From assembly GCA_903892315.1 (NCBI GenBank), contig CAITHY010000114.1, positions 1 through 34,699 on the forward strand: a stretch of 34,699 nucleotides of DNA. The letters are read 5' to 3'. This DNA is from an uncultured beta proteobacterium. Lineage in GTDB: Bacteria; Pseudomonadota; Gammaproteobacteria; Burkholderiales; Burkholderiaceae. Of this stretch, positions 1 to 11,824 are shown piece after piece. Every line of letters starts with the position of its first letter. The first letter of the stretch is position 1. The notes beneath the pieces are model-generated. The model saw nothing but the letters and a program-made list of their open reading frames with translations, was not told the origin of the DNA and did no database searches. A program made the translations under genes and the position numbers.

Positions 1-63
1 CCTTGGGCCGGTAGCTTTTAGGCCAATATCGCGTAAATCTTCAGGGCTAGGGTTTTGGGTCAT
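1..63 (-). CDS. fur: Fur ferric uptake regulator, N-terminal 21 codons only (cut by window edge)
   Basis: The first 21 codons of a gene leaving the window to the left. The peptide starts MTQNPSPEDLRDIGLKATGP; the DLRDIGLKATGPR block is the typical N-terminus of Fur, just before its winged-helix DNA-binding domain. Fur is the iron-responsive repressor of iron uptake genes. It lies back to back with bamE, an arrangement known from other beta- and gammaproteobacteria, and the fur promoter must lie within or over the 5' end of bamE. The call rests on only 21 residues plus this context. Confidence 0.8.
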   Translation of the reverse strand, partial: MTQNPSPEDLRDIGLKATGPR

Positions 64-112
64 ATTTATGGCATTGGGAGCTAAAATCAATGTCTTAATG
101 ATACGGCCAGCC

Positions 113-829
113 ATGCAAAATTGCCTTGAACTTTTTATCCGCTTTTTGAACCCGTTTTTGAAGGGCGTGTATTCCCCTGCTCGATTGGGGCTGGTGTCTT
201 TGGCTTTACTGGGATTGATGGGGGTGGTTGGGTGTACTTCTGCTGTTGATGAAACTCAACGCGCTTGGATGAATAAGGTTTTTAGGCCATATGTGCCTGA
301 TGTCGTACAAGGCAACTTCATTTCTAGTGAACAGTATTCCAAATTGCAATTAGGCATGTCACGCGAACAGGTGCGTCAAATTTTAGGTACGCCATTATTA
401 GCCAGTTACTTCCATGCGAATCGCTGGGATTATATTTTTGAATTTAAGCGCGCTGGTCAGGTCATGGGCAAAGATCGTCATGTCACAGTGTTCTTTGATG
501 GTGACAAAGTAGTGAAGTTTGAAGGTGATGCTTTGCCAACAGAAGTTGAGATGGTTGCCGAGATCGATAACTACGCCAAAACTAAACGCTCGTTTTGGGA
601 TGTCATTACGGGATCTAATAAGCCACCAGTCACGCCACCATTACAGCAACCTGAACTCATGGTGCCAAGTAAAACGGATAATTTGGCGGCTGGTGTAGCC
701 ACACCGCCAGCTAATACTGGCAGTTCATTCTGGGACTATTTCAGCTTTTCTAAAAAAGAGCCAAATGTTCAGCCTCAGCCCTTAGGGCCTGGCGCTCTTA
801 ATGTTCCGCAGGCCAGTGAAGCCAAGTAA
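113..829 (+). CDS. bamE: BamE, outer membrane protein assembly lipoprotein
   Basis: Small lipoprotein of the BAM complex, which folds beta-barrel proteins into the outer membrane. A hydrophobic segment ends in a lipobox (LMGVVGC) with the modified Cys at 233-235. The SmpA/OmlA domain follows: [20 protein letters not shown], then a segment containing [13 protein letters not shown] and [15 protein letters not shown]. The frame is open from ATG 68, but that start lies 4 bases from the divergent fur start and would give a very long signal peptide. ATG 98 or ATG 113 is more likely, and 113 is chosen here without a strong ribosome binding site. The C-terminal third is proline-rich with two similar [20 protein letters not shown] patches, a lineage-type tail. 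It heads the dapB-leuS-lptE-holA-proA run. Confidence 0.88.
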   Translation: MQNCLELFIRFLNPFLKGVYSPARLGLVSLALLGLMGVVGCTSAVDETQRAWMNKVFRPYVPDVVQGNFISSEQYSKLQLGMSREQVRQILGTPLLASYFHANRWDYIFEFKRAGQVMGKDRHVTVFFDGDKVVKFEGDALPTEVEMVAEIDNYAKTKRSFWDVITGSNKPPVTPPLQQPELMVPSKTDNLAAGVATPPANTGSSFWDYFSFSKKEPNVQPQPLGPGALNVPQASEAK

Positions 830-894
830 AAATTACTTATGTATTGTTGCTGAAGCGAATTTCTTCAGCAACTTTTAATCAGAAGCGAAGAAAA

Positions 895-1698
895 ATGATG
901 AAGATTGCAATTGCAGGCGCAACGGGCCGAATGGGTAGGATGTTGATTGAGGCTATTCTCAATACGACTGATGCACAGTTGGTTGGTGCGCTAGAACATG
1001 ATGCTTGCCCACAACTGAGTGAAGATGCTGGTGCATTCTTGGGCAAAAGGACGGGCGTACTGATTTCCTCTGATGTTGCCCAAGTTTTAGCCAATGCACA
1101 ATTCTTAATCGACTTCACTAGACCTGAGGGCACGATGGCCCATTTAGCTGTTGCTGAAAAGACTGGCACCAAAATGATTATTGGCACTACGGGCCTGACT
1201 ACCGATCAAATTGCGAGCTTGAAAAAAGCGTCGGCAAAGTTGGCGATCGTTTTTGCGCCAAACATGAGCGTCGGAGTGAATGCGACTTTTAAGTTGCTGG
1301 AGATTGCTGCAAAGATGCTCAATCAAGGTTATGACATTGAGATTATTGAAGCCCATCACAAGCATAAGGTGGATGCGCCTTCAGGTACCGCACTCAGAAT
1401 GGGTGAAGTAATTGCAGATGCTTTAGATAAAAAGCTCGATGACGTCGCTGTGTATGCACGCGAAGGTCATACTGGTGAACGCAAAGAGGGTTCGATCGGT
1501 TTTGCAACCATTCGTGGTGGCGATATTGTTGGTGACCACACTGTCTTATTTGCAGGTGATGGTGAGCGTATTGAAATCAGCCACAAATCCTCAAGCCGTC
1601 AGTCCTATGCTCAAGGTTCATTGCGCGCAGCCCGCTTCTTGCAAAACCAAAGTGCCGGTTTATTCGATATGCAAGATGTTCTCGGCTTACGTAAATAA
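895..1698 (+). CDS. dapB: 4-hydroxy-tetrahydrodipicolinate reductase
   Basis: Cytosolic enzyme of the diaminopimelate/lysine pathway, reducing 4-hydroxy-tetrahydrodipicolinate with NAD(P)H. The N-terminus shows the dinucleotide-binding loop GATGRMGRM. The catalytic block [20 protein letters not shown] holds the His pair (about residues 154-155), the Lys (about 158) and the SGTA substrate loop. At 267 residues it has the family length. The frame is open back to a TTG at 844, but the Rossmann strand begins at the tandem ATGATG at 895/898 behind a GAAG-rich stretch, so the start is put at 895 (898 is possible). It supplies meso-diaminopimelate for peptidoglycan as well as lysine. Confidence 0.96.
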   Translation: MMKIAIAGATGRMGRMLIEAILNTTDAQLVGALEHDACPQLSEDAGAFLGKRTGVLISSDVAQVLANAQFLIDFTRPEGTMAHLAVAEKTGTKMIIGTTGLTTDQIASLKKASAKLAIVFAPNMSVGVNATFKLLEIAAKMLNQGYDIEIIEAHHKHKVDAPSGTALRMGEVIADALDKKLDDVAVYAREGHTGERKEGSIGFATIRGGDIVGDHTVLFAGDGERIEISHKSSSRQSYAQGSLRAARFLQNQSAGLFDMQDVLGLRK

Positions 1699-4413
<2,715 letters not shown>

Positions 4414-4429
4414 GGAAGATGAGAGAGCT

Positions 4430-4990
4430 ATGAAGACAGGGCACATTACAAAGCGCGGAGTATTGCCGATCAATATGGCGCGACGTTCTACATTGGCCCT
4501 GTTTGGCGCTACAGTAATCGGCTCAATAACAGCTTGTGGCTTTCGCTTGAAAGGTGCGGTTGATCTGCCTTATAAGGCGCTTGCAATTACAGGTACTCCA
4601 TCGCCTCAGTTACGAGCTGATATTCAAACTGCCGTGTTGACGGGTACTGCGGTAAAGGTCGCTATTAATCCACGAGATGCAGACCTGATGTTAGATATTC
4701 TGAATGAAACTACGAATCAAGAAATCTTGGCCTTTAACGCCAACGGTCAGATTTCTGCTTATCGTTTAAATGTTCGTGTAGTTTTTAGAGCTTTCGATAC
4801 AGCCGGAAACGAAGTTGTACCTGAGTCGGAAATTTATATCACCCGAGATCTGGACTTTTCAGTCTCTACTGTTTTGGCAAATGATGCCCAGATTCAAGGA
4901 TTCTTGGGCTTGATGCGTCGTGATTTAGCAATTCAAATTTTGCGTCGTGTAGCGGCTTCTGCTAATGCGCCAAAAAACAAAAGCTTCTAA
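4430..4990 (+). CDS. lptE: LptE, LPS-assembly lipoprotein
   Basis: Outer-membrane lipoprotein that plugs the LptD barrel and helps insert lipopolysaccharide into the outer leaflet. A twin-Arg hydrophobic signal segment (ARRSTLALFGATVIGSITAC) ends in a lipobox Cys and is followed at once by GFRLKGAVDLPYKALAITG, the characteristic LptE/RlpB opening. The position between leuS and holA is the conserved proteobacterial one. ATG 4430 follows a GAGAG stretch at a workable distance and gives 186 residues. ATG 4475 would give a cleaner signal peptide with Cys at 21 but has no good ribosome binding site nearby. Sequence similarity in this family is low, so context carries weight. Confidence 0.9.
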   Translation: MKTGHITKRGVLPINMARRSTLALFGATVIGSITACGFRLKGAVDLPYKALAITGTPSPQLRADIQTAVLTGTAVKVAINPRDADLMLDILNETTNQEILAFNANGQISAYRLNVRVVFRAFDTAGNEVVPESEIYITRDLDFSVSTVLANDAQIQGFLGLMRRDLAIQILRRVAASANAPKNKSF

Positions 4991-5014
4991 AGTTTTGCAG
5001 GCTAAATAAACCCT

Positions 5015-6076
5015 ATGGTTAAAGTTGACGCGCTACTAACCCATCTTAAGAAATCGCAAGCAGGCAATGCTTTATTACCGTTGTATGTCTTTAGTGGGGA
5101 TGAGCCACTATTGATGATGGAGGCTATGAATCAACTACGCTTGTTTGCTAAGAGTCACGGATATACCGAGCGTGAAGTCTTACTTCAGGAGCGTGGTTTT
5201 GATTGGAGTGCGCTGCTGAATGCAGGACAAACTATGTCACTGTTTGGAGATAAGCGTTGGGTTGAGTTACGCATCCCGACAGGTAAGCCTGGGCGTGATG
5301 GCGCTGACGCTTTAAAACAATTCGCCACTCAAATTGCTTCACAATCGGTTGGGTCGGATGGTCCAGATACCGTTGTCTGTATTGTGTTGCCACGCTTAGA
5401 TGGCAAAACCAAGACATCAGCATGGTTCAGTGCTTTAGATGCTGCTGGCATGGCGATTCAAATTGATTCTATGGATCGCAGTCATTTACCGCAGTGGATT
5501 GCGGGACGACTCAAGCGTCAAGATCAAGAAGTCGAAGCGGGGCCGGAAGGTCAGCGTGCACTTGAGTTTATTGCCGATCAGGTAGAGGGCAATCTCATAG
5601 CCGCTCATCAAGAAATTTTGAAGTTGGGATTGTTATATCCCGTTGGAAAATTGACTGAGGAACAAATTCGTTCATCTATTCTGAAAGTAGCGCGCTACAA
5701 CGTCTTCGAATTGACTGAAGCGATGCTGTCTGGAGATCTAGCTAGGCTAAATCGCATGCTAGATGGCCTCAAAGGCGAGGGTGAGCCACTAGTATTGATT
5801 CTATGGAGCGTAACCGAAGAGCTTCGGATACTATCTAAATTGAAGGCAGCAAGTGATGCGGGAGAGTCTGTGCAGAACCTGATGCGCGCTAATCGGATTT
5901 GGGGAAATAAAGAGCGCTTATACCCAGCAGCATTGAGAAGGGTGCAGCCCCTCAAGCTGCGAAGAGCGATGCAAGTTGCAGCAGGCTTAGATCGCCAAGT
6001 AAAGGGTTTGTATGCGGCTGAGTTGCCAGCCGATCCGTGGGATGGTTTGCGTCTGGTTGGAAATTTACTCCGTTAA
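5015..6076 (+). CDS. holA: DNA polymerase III delta subunit
   Basis: Clamp-loader subunit that opens the beta sliding clamp during chromosome replication. The N-terminal AAA-like domain begins LPLYVFSGDEPLLMMEAMNQ, the usual HolA opening. A middle segment, HLPQWIAGRLKRQDQEVE, precedes ALEFIADQVEGNLIAAHQEILKL. The C-terminal half has YNVFELTEAMLSGD and the helical collar region GEGEPLVLILWSVTEELRIL. At 353 residues it matches the family (343 in E. coli). It follows lptE after 24 bases and is followed by proA after 18 bases, so it is probably co-transcribed. Confidence 0.95.
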   Translation: MVKVDALLTHLKKSQAGNALLPLYVFSGDEPLLMMEAMNQLRLFAKSHGYTEREVLLQERGFDWSALLNAGQTMSLFGDKRWVELRIPTGKPGRDGADALKQFATQIASQSVGSDGPDTVVCIVLPRLDGKTKTSAWFSALDAAGMAIQIDSMDRSHLPQWIAGRLKRQDQEVEAGPEGQRALEFIADQVEGNLIAAHQEILKLGLLYPVGKLTEEQIRSSILKVARYNVFELTEAMLSGDLARLNRMLDGLKGEGEPLVLILWSVTEELRILSKLKAASDAGESVQNLMRANRIWGNKERLYPAALRRVQPLKLRRAMQVAAGLDRQVKGLYAAELPADPWDGLRLVGNLLR

Positions 6077-6094
6077 GAAATAAGAGATTAAGAA

Positions 6095-7372
6095 ATGAGT
6101 TCATCGATTCAAGAAATGATGCAAGACATTGGGATGCAAGCACGTGCTGCATCACGTGCAATGGCGCGTGCATCAAGCGAGCAAAAGAATCAAGCTTTAT
6201 TACACATCGCTAAAGTGGTTCGTCAAAAGGCTACTGAGATTCAGAGGATTAATCTGGTGGATGTAGAGCGTGCAAAAGCAAACGGTCAAGATACTGCATT
6301 CGTTGATCGTTTAACCATGACTCCTAAGACCATTGAAACTATGGCTTTGGGTTTGGAGCAAATTGTTTCTTTGGATGACCCCATTGGAAAAATTTCTGCT
6401 TTACAAAAGCAGGCTTCCGGCATTGAGTTGGGTCAGATGCGCGTGCCTCTGGGTGTGATTGGCATCATTTATGAGTCTCGCCCAAATGTCACCATTGATG
6501 CAGCTGCCTTGTGCCTCAAGTCTGGTAATGCTGTGATTTTGCGTGGCGGTTCCGAGGCAATTGATTCAAATACTTTTTTGGCTCAGATTATTCAAGAAGG
6601 TCTAGGTGCTGCTGGCTTGCCCAAAGACGCTGTACAAGTAGTGACTACTACTGATCGCAGTGCGGTCGGGGAAATGATCACCATGACCCAATACATTGAC
6701 GTGATCGTACCCCGTGGCGGTAAGAGTTTGATTGCCCGCCTCATGGCTGAAGCGCGCGTACCGATGATTAAGCACTTGGACGGAATCTGTCATACCTATA
6801 TCGACGCTGATGCTGATGTGGCGATGGCCGTGAAGGTATGCGATAACGCTAAGACGCAACGCTATGCGCCTTGTAATGCAATGGAGACCTTGCTGGTTAA
6901 TCAAGAGATTGCAGGAAAAGTGTTGCCAACGCTTTGTAAAATTTACCAAGATAAAGGCGTAGAGCTGCGAGTCGATAGCTTGACTCGCAAAACGCTAGAG
7001 GCAAATGGTTTCCAGAATCTCGTCGATGCCAAAGAAGAAGATTGGCATACAGAGTACTTGGCCCCAATCCTAGCTATTAAGACGGTAGCTACTATCGACG
7101 AGGCCATAAATCACATTGAGCAATATGGTAGCAAGCATACGGATGCCATTATTACTAATAACAAAACACAGGCTGATCGCTTTCTGCGTGAAGTAGATAG
7201 TGCCAGCGTGATGGTCAATGCGAGCACCCGCTTTGCAGACGGTTTTGAATATGGCTTGGGTGCAGAAATCGGCATTTCTAATGACAAATTACACGCCCGT
7301 GGTCCCGTAGGCCTGGAGGGCTTGACCTCATTGAAGTATGTGGTCATGGGTCATGGTGAGATTCGTACCTAA
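6095..7372 (+). CDS. proA: Glutamate-5-semialdehyde dehydrogenase (gamma-glutamyl phosphate reductase)
   Basis: Second step of proline synthesis: NADPH-dependent reduction of gamma-glutamyl phosphate to glutamate-5-semialdehyde. It belongs to the aldehyde dehydrogenase superfamily. Diagnostic blocks are [38 protein letters not shown] and [12 protein letters not shown]. The catalytic Cys is at about residue 260 in [14 protein letters not shown]. The C-terminal block [20 protein letters not shown] is also typical. The length of 425 is normal. An AAGAGA stretch lies before the ATG. The N-terminus [21 protein letters not shown] is the betaproteobacterial form. The proB partner is not in the window. 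Confidence 0.97.
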   Translation: MSSSIQEMMQDIGMQARAASRAMARASSEQKNQALLHIAKVVRQKATEIQRINLVDVERAKANGQDTAFVDRLTMTPKTIETMALGLEQIVSLDDPIGKISALQKQASGIELGQMRVPLGVIGIIYESRPNVTIDAAALCLKSGNAVILRGGSEAIDSNTFLAQIIQEGLGAAGLPKDAVQVVTTTDRSAVGEMITMTQYIDVIVPRGGKSLIARLMAEARVPMIKHLDGICHTYIDADADVAMAVKVCDNAKTQRYAPCNAMETLLVNQEIAGKVLPTLCKIYQDKGVELRVDSLTRKTLEANGFQNLVDAKEEDWHTEYLAPILAIKTVATIDEAINHIEQYGSKHTDAIITNNKTQADRFLREVDSASVMVNASTRFADGFEYGLGAEIGISNDKLHARGPVGLEGLTSLKYVVMGHGEIRT

Positions 7373-7402
7373 ATTCAAGAGAACAAACTACAGACACTAC
7401 AT

Positions 7403-7828
7403 ATGAGTAATGCCTACCTCTGGGTAAAAACCTTTCACATCGTATTGATTACCTCCTGGTTTGCCGGTTTGTTTTACCTGCCCAGAATTTTTGTGAACTT
7501 GGCCGAAGAGAAAAACCCTGAGGCCTATGTCCGCTTATTGGGTATGGCTGATCGTTTGTTTCGATTCATGACAATCTTGGCTGTGCCAGCGGTGCTACTA
7601 GGCCTGACGCTATGGCTTTACTTTGGGATTGGCGCTGGCGATATCTGGATGCATGCTAAGTTGTTCTGTGTGATTTTGGTTGTTGGGTATCACCATGCTT
7701 GTTTAAGTTTGCTCAAAAAGTTTCGTGCAGGTGTTAACAAACGCTCTGGCGTTTGGTTTCGTTGGTTCAATGAAGTCCCAGTGATCTTATTGGTCATTAT
7801 TGTTGCCTTAGTATTGTTTAAGCCTTAA
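7403..7828 (+). CDS. hemJ: HemJ-type protoporphyrinogen IX oxidase (CopD/UPF0093 family membrane protein)
   Basis: A 141-residue integral membrane protein with four hydrophobic segments. The opening WVKTFHIVLITSWFAGLFYLPRIFV and the later WMHAKLFCVILVVGYHHACL match the HemJ family pattern (His in helix 1, FAGLFYLPR, and an H-x-K-L pair before the third helix). HemJ replaces HemG/HemY in many bacteria and oxidises protoporphyrinogen IX to protoporphyrin IX in the inner membrane. It follows proA after 30 bases. hemL, of the same pathway, lies 1.8 kb downstream. A CopD-like copper protein is the main alternative, since the two share a fold; length and motif favour HemJ. Confidence 0.82.
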   Translation: MSNAYLWVKTFHIVLITSWFAGLFYLPRIFVNLAEEKNPEAYVRLLGMADRLFRFMTILAVPAVLLGLTLWLYFGIGAGDIWMHAKLFCVILVVGYHHACLSLLKKFRAGVNKRSGVWFRWFNEVPVILLVIIVALVLFKP

Positions 7829-7829
7829 G

Positions 7830-7868
7830 AACAGCTTTTTAATACTGCTTAGTACTGTTTTATTTTTT
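7830..7868 (+). terminator. Possible weak intrinsic terminator after hemJ
   Basis: An outer stem AACAG (7830-7834) pairs with CTGTT (7855-7859). An inner TACT/AGTA stem closes a GCTT loop, with unpaired bases on the left arm. A T-rich tract (7858-7868, one A) follows. The stem is short and AT-rich, so termination would be partial. It sits where the proA-hemJ unit could end before the methyltransferase gene. Confidence 0.35.
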
Positions 7869-7897
7869 AATCCCCCCATTTAAAGACTGTTAGCCCC

Positions 7898-9334
7898 ATG
7901 AGATTTTTTGTTGTTTGCCCAGGCGGTTTAGAGGTGCCGCTTGCCCAGGAGCTAGCAGAGATTGCTGGACGCCCAGAATGTAAGGCTTTGGGAGCATGGG
8001 TGATTGATCCTACACCTACTAGCCCTACTGGTGGCGTTGGTCTTGCTGCGCCGATTTCTGCTGCAATGGCCTTGAACTTGCATTCCCGTATTGCGAGTCG
8101 AGTGTTGTTGCAAATGGCCCAAGCGCCATACAGACAAGAAGAAGATTTGTATAAGTTAGCTAGTGGCCTAGCATGGGAAGAGTGGTTTAGCTCTCAACAA
8201 ACTTTACGAGTGGATGTCACAGCTCACCGCTCTCCATTAAAGAGTTTAAATTTTGCAACCCTCAAAATTAAAGACGCCATCGTTGACCGTTTGCGTGATG
8301 TGACTGGTGATCGCCCTAGTATCGATACTGCCTTTCCGGACGTACGAGTGCAGGCCCATTTAACAGCGACTCAAATCACAATTTATTTAGATACTTCAGG
8401 TGAAGCATTATTCAAGCGGGGCTGGCGCGATGAAAAGGGCGATGCACCCCTCAAAGAAAACTTAGCCGCTGGTATCTTATCGATTACCGCTTGGAAACCA
8501 GGACAAGCTTTATTTGATCCCATGTGCGGTAGCGGCACCTTCTTAATTGAGGCTGCGCAGATAGCATTGGCTATTCCCCCTGGCGCTATTCGTGCGGGCA
8601 TGTATGGCGATGATGCTAAGCCAAGTCGATTAGCTTATCGCCCCTTGGTGACATCAGCTCACGGCTTTGGGTTTCAAAGACTCAAGCCATTTAATGAAGC
8701 TGCTGAGCAGAAGTGCTGGGTAGATTTGAAAGAAGCGGCTCTGGCTTTAATGCTAGAAAAACGCAAGCAGCTTCCTAGCGTGGAATCTTTAAAAATTACT
8801 GGTGGAGATATTAATGAGAAGCTGGTATCGATGTTTAGGGGTAATTGGCAAAGAGCCCAATTACCGGATCAGCCGGTAGTGCGTCAGATTGATGCTTTGG
8901 CAGCCAAAGCTCCGGGTAATCTCAGTGAGGGCGTGATGTTATTGAATCCCCCTTACGGTGAGCGCTTGGTAATTAAAGGTGGACGTGGTCAGGATCGCGC
9001 TTCTAGTGAGGACGCTAATGACGATGACGAGCCTGATAATCGTTTTGAATTGAACTTAGAAACTGGTCGTCAAAGTGCTAAGCGTTCAAGCCGTGAGTCT
9101 TTGAAAAAACTGCAAGCTCAAGAAGAGCAGGATCCAAAGTTCGTAGAGTTTTTGCTTCAGTTCGGCCAACATCTGAAAGACGATTTCGGTGGCTGGAATG
9201 TCTTTGTTTTGACCGCTGATATGGCTCTGCCGGGTCAGTTGCGTATCAAAGAATCCAAGCGCACACCATTATTTAATGGTCCTTTAGAGTGTCGTTTATT
9301 TAAGTTTGAGATGCATGCTAAGCGACCGTCTTAA
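7898..9334 (+). CDS. rlmL: RlmL-type 23S rRNA (guanine-N2) methyltransferase, THUMP domain
   Basis: SAM-dependent RNA methyltransferase. The N-terminus (MRFFVVCPGGLEVPLAQEL) and residues to about 165 form the ferredoxin-like plus THUMP RNA-binding part. LKENLAAGIL and FDPMCGSGTFLIEAA (motif I, from about residue 206) begin the Rossmann methyltransferase domain. The catalytic NPPYGER tetrad is at residues 350-356. In E. coli the equivalent RlmL half makes m2G2445 in 23S rRNA but is fused to RlmK; this 478-residue protein lacks the RlmK half. After the catalytic motif, a charged stretch (about residues 359-405, rich in Asp, Glu, Arg, Ser) separates it from the last strands and looks like a disordered insertion. 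The exact target nucleotide is inferred from family only. Confidence 0.85.
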   Translation: MRFFVVCPGGLEVPLAQELAEIAGRPECKALGAWVIDPTPTSPTGGVGLAAPISAAMALNLHSRIASRVLLQMAQAPYRQEEDLYKLASGLAWEEWFSSQQTLRVDVTAHRSPLKSLNFATLKIKDAIVDRLRDVTGDRPSIDTAFPDVRVQAHLTATQITIYLDTSGEALFKRGWRDEKGDAPLKENLAAGILSITAWKPGQALFDPMCGSGTFLIEAAQIALAIPPGAIRAGMYGDDAKPSRLAYRPLVTSAHGFGFQRLKPFNEAAEQKCWVDLKEAALALMLEKRKQLPSVESLKITGGDINEKLVSMFRGNWQRAQLPDQPVVRQIDALAAKAPGNLSEGVMLLNPPYGERLVIKGGRGQDRASSEDANDDDEPDNRFELNLETGRQSAKRSSRESLKKLQAQEEQDPKFVEFLLQFGQHLKDDFGGWNVFVLTADMALPGQLRIKESKRTPLFNGPLECRLFKFEMHAKRPS

Positions 9335-9414
9335 GGCACTCAAAAACCTTAAAATAAACGAGCAAGATTAATGCAGCTCATTCATGCAGTTAGAAATATT
9401 CGGAGATGAAGGTA

Positions 9415-9585
9415 ATGGAATTTAAAACGTATATGTGTTTGATCTGTGGCTGGGTTTATGACGAAGCTGCTGGCTTGCCTGATGAAGGGATTGCACCTGG
9501 AACGCTATGGAATGATGTCCCTATGAATTGGACCTGTCCAGAATGCGGTGCTCGTAAAGAAGATTTTGAAATGATGGCAATTTAA
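9415..9585 (+). CDS. Rubredoxin (56 residues)
   Basis: A small iron-sulfur-less iron protein: one Fe is bound by four Cys in two loops, here CLICGWVYD and [11 protein letters not shown], about 30 residues apart. The core [20 protein letters not shown] is also typical. Rubredoxins carry single electrons in the cytosol, for example to oxygenases or in oxidative-stress routes; the partner here is unknown. The start at 9415 has a GGAG and an AAGG just upstream. An in-frame ATG at 9406 abuts the GGAG and is less likely. The gene ends 13 bases before hemL, and a rubredoxin next to hemL is, from memory, a recurrent betaproteobacterial neighbourhood. Confidence 0.95.
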   Translation: MEFKTYMCLICGWVYDEAAGLPDEGIAPGTLWNDVPMNWTCPECGARKEDFEMMAI

Positions 9586-9598
9586 TTCGGAAGTCATA

Positions 9599-10900
9599 AT
9601 GGCAAAAGTAGATCAAAACGAAGTTTTATTTGAGCGTGCGCAAAAGACGATTCCAGGAGGCGTGAACTCTCCCGTGCGAGCGTTTCGTCAGGTGGGAGGC
9701 ACCCCTCGTTTTGTTACTAGAGCCCAAGGTCCTTATTTCTGGGATGCCAATGATCAGCGCTATATCGACTTAATCATGTCTTGGGGCCCAATGATTGCAG
9801 GTCATGCCAATCCTGAGGTAGTGGCTGCGGTTCAGAAGGCTGCTGAGACCAGTTTTAGTTATGGTGCCCCGACTGAGGGCGAAATTGAACTAGCCGAGCG
9901 CATTTGCGCCCTGATGCCAAGTGTTGAGCAAGTACGTATGGTTTCTAGCGGGACTGAAGCAACCATGAGTGCCTTGCGTCTAGCCCGTGGTTACACCGGT
10001 CGTGACTTGATTATCAAGTTTGAGGGTTGCTATCACGGCCATGCCGATAGTTTGTTGGTGAAGGCTGGCTCTGGTTTGCTAACCTTTGCTGATTCGACCC
10101 AAAATGCACCGTCTTCTGGTGGAGTTCCACAGGATTTAGTGAAGCACACTTTAGTTCTGCCCTATAACGATGTCGCAGCAATCGAGGAAGTCTTTCAAAA
10201 GCAGGGTGATCAAATCGCTGCGGTGATTTTGGAGCCGATTGCTGGCAATATGAATCTGATTCAACCTTCGAAAGAATTTTTATCGACTATTCGAAGTTTG
10301 ACCAGCAAGCATGGCAGCGTCTTAATCTATGACGAAGTGATGACTGGCTTTAGGGTTGCCTTAGGTGGCGCTCAATCTTTGCAGGGCATCACCCCTGATC
10401 TCACTTGCCTAGGTAAGGTCATGGGCGGCGGTATGCCGATGGCGGCATTTGGTGGCAAGAAAGACATCATGAAAAAGCTTGCCCCTTTGGGTAATGTGTA
10501 TCAAGCGGGTACTTTGTCTGGCAATCCAGTAGCGGTTGCTGCAGGATTAAAGACCTTGGAGATTATTTCCCGCGACGGTTTCTACGAATGCTTGACTGGC
10601 CAAACAGAAAAGTTAATGGCAGGCTTAAAACAGGCTGCAGATAAAGCCAGCGTTCCTTTTGCTGTGGACAGTGTTGGCGGTATGTTTGGCTTTTACTTTG
10701 CCGATCAAGTGCCAACCACTTATGAAGCGGTTACTAAAACGAATATTGAGGCGTTTAAGAAATTCTTTCATCTGATGTTGGATGAAGGTGTTTATCTAGC
10801 GCCATCAGCTTATGAGGCTGGTTTTACTTCAATTGCTCATGACAATGCAGTAATCGATGCCATCATTGTTGCTGCAGAGAAATCCTTTAAAAAGCTTTGA
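9599..10900 (+). CDS. hemL: Glutamate-1-semialdehyde 2,1-aminomutase
   Basis: PLP-dependent class III aminotransferase-fold enzyme making 5-aminolevulinate from glutamate-1-semialdehyde in the C5 heme pathway. Features seen: [20 protein letters not shown] start, [47 protein letters not shown] with the PLP-contacting Asp, and the Schiff-base Lys at residue 273 in [13 protein letters not shown]. The length of 433 is normal. A GGAAG stretch lies upstream of the ATG. It converges with apaH downstream, with only about 35 bases between the two stop codons. Confidence 0.97.
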   Translation: MAKVDQNEVLFERAQKTIPGGVNSPVRAFRQVGGTPRFVTRAQGPYFWDANDQRYIDLIMSWGPMIAGHANPEVVAAVQKAAETSFSYGAPTEGEIELAERICALMPSVEQVRMVSSGTEATMSALRLARGYTGRDLIIKFEGCYHGHADSLLVKAGSGLLTFADSTQNAPSSGGVPQDLVKHTLVLPYNDVAAIEEVFQKQGDQIAAVILEPIAGNMNLIQPSKEFLSTIRSLTSKHGSVLIYDEVMTGFRVALGGAQSLQGITPDLTCLGKVMGGGMPMAAFGGKKDIMKKLAPLGNVYQAGTLSGNPVAVAAGLKTLEIISRDGFYECLTGQTEKLMAGLKQAADKASVPFAVDSVGGMFGFYFADQVPTTYEAVTKTNIEAFKKFFHLMLDEGVYLAPSAYEAGFTSIAHDNAVIDAIIVAAEKSFKKL

Positions 10901-10935
10901 GCTTTAGGTATTTAATAATCACTATTTCTGATTGT

Positions 10936-11775
10936 TTACATTCTGAGTGGGTGGTCATAGCCACTCACTTGAATGAGTTCTAGTTTTTTAGAGTCTTGAT
11001 TCGTGCTGGAAATTTCTAGGGCGGTGAGCTTACCACCCCATACACAGCCAGTATCTAGGCCAATCACATTATGCTGACGTAGTAAGCCCAATGTTGACCA
11101 GTGGCCGAAGTACGTGAGAACGTCCTGAGTCTTTCTGCCTGGGACTGTGAACCAAGGGATATAGCCTTTGGGACCTTGCTCTAAACCTTCCTTGCTCTCA
11201 AATTCCATTTTTCCAGTGGGTGTGCAGAAGCGCATTCTGGTTAGCGTGTTGGTAATCACGCGTAGGCGTTCGTAACCTTTCAGTGATTTGCTCCACTGAT
11301 TCGGCGTGTTGCCATACATATTGGCTAAAAAGTCTTTATATGATTTGCCACGTAAGATTTTTTCCACTTCTTGAGCACATTCAATCGTTTGCTGCAGATC
11401 CCATTGCGGTAAGACTCCTGCATGAACGGCTAATACTTTCCCATTGCTTAAGGCCATGGGCCGATTACGAATCCAATCAATTAGCTCCCTACGATCTGGC
11501 GCTGAAAGTATGGGTTCGATGGTATCCAAGCCTTTAGGTTTGCGAAGCCCTGCATCGATTGCTAGGAGATGAAGATCATGATTGCCTAAGATGCATTCAG
11601 CGCGACCTGATTCTTGTAAGGCCCTCAGTTGCCGCAATGCTCCGAGTGAGTCTGGACCACGATTGACAAGATCTCCTAAAAATATCATCTTCGATTTTTT
11701 AGGAAGCTTCTTGACTAGGGCTTTAAGGGAGGGTGCGCAACCCTGCACATCGCCTATGGCGTATATCTTGCTCAT
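10936..11775 (-). CDS. apaH: Symmetrical bis(5'-nucleosyl)-tetraphosphatase (Ap4A hydrolase)
   Basis: Metallophosphoesterase that hydrolyses Ap4A to two ADP and, in E. coli, removes Np4 caps from RNA. The three metal-ligand motifs are present: GDVQGC (residues 8-13), GDLVNRGPDS (34-43) and GNHD (64-67), plus a downstream VHAGVLPQWD block with the expected His and GHWSTLG. The usual GDxVDRGP appears with Asn (GDLVNRGP), a substitution also common in bacterial ApaH. The length of 279 matches the family. It sits about 50 bases downstream of the photolyase gene on the same strand and is probably co-transcribed with it. Confidence 0.95.
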   Translation of the reverse strand: MSKIYAIGDVQGCAPSLKALVKKLPKKSKMIFLGDLVNRGPDSLGALRQLRALQESGRAECILGNHDLHLLAIDAGLRKPKGLDTIEPILSAPDRRELIDWIRNRPMALSNGKVLAVHAGVLPQWDLQQTIECAQEVEKILRGKSYKDFLANMYGNTPNQWSKSLKGYERLRVITNTLTRMRFCTPTGKMEFESKEGLEQGPKGYIPWFTVPGRKTQDVLTYFGHWSTLGLLRQHNVIGLDTGCVWGGKLTALEISSTNQDSKKLELIQVSGYDHPLRM

Positions 11776-11824
11776 GCCCTATCTTAAATCGGAACTGTGC
11801 ATAGCCTTTGAATGATTCAATGGA

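Noticed and set aside
879..1365. Minus-strand open frames opposite dapB
   Set aside because: They mirror a clear DapB frame, have no ribosome binding sites or recognisable domains, and are of the length expected by chance.
6602..6949. 115-codon minus-strand frame opposite proA
   Set aside because: It lies wholly within ProA coding sequence and resembles no protein family.
10944..10967. Hairpin TGAGTGG / CCACTCA between the convergent hemL and apaH genes as a bidirectional terminator
   Set aside because: The stem lies inside the last codons of apaH and no T-run follows on either strand; it is probably coding sequence with chance symmetry.
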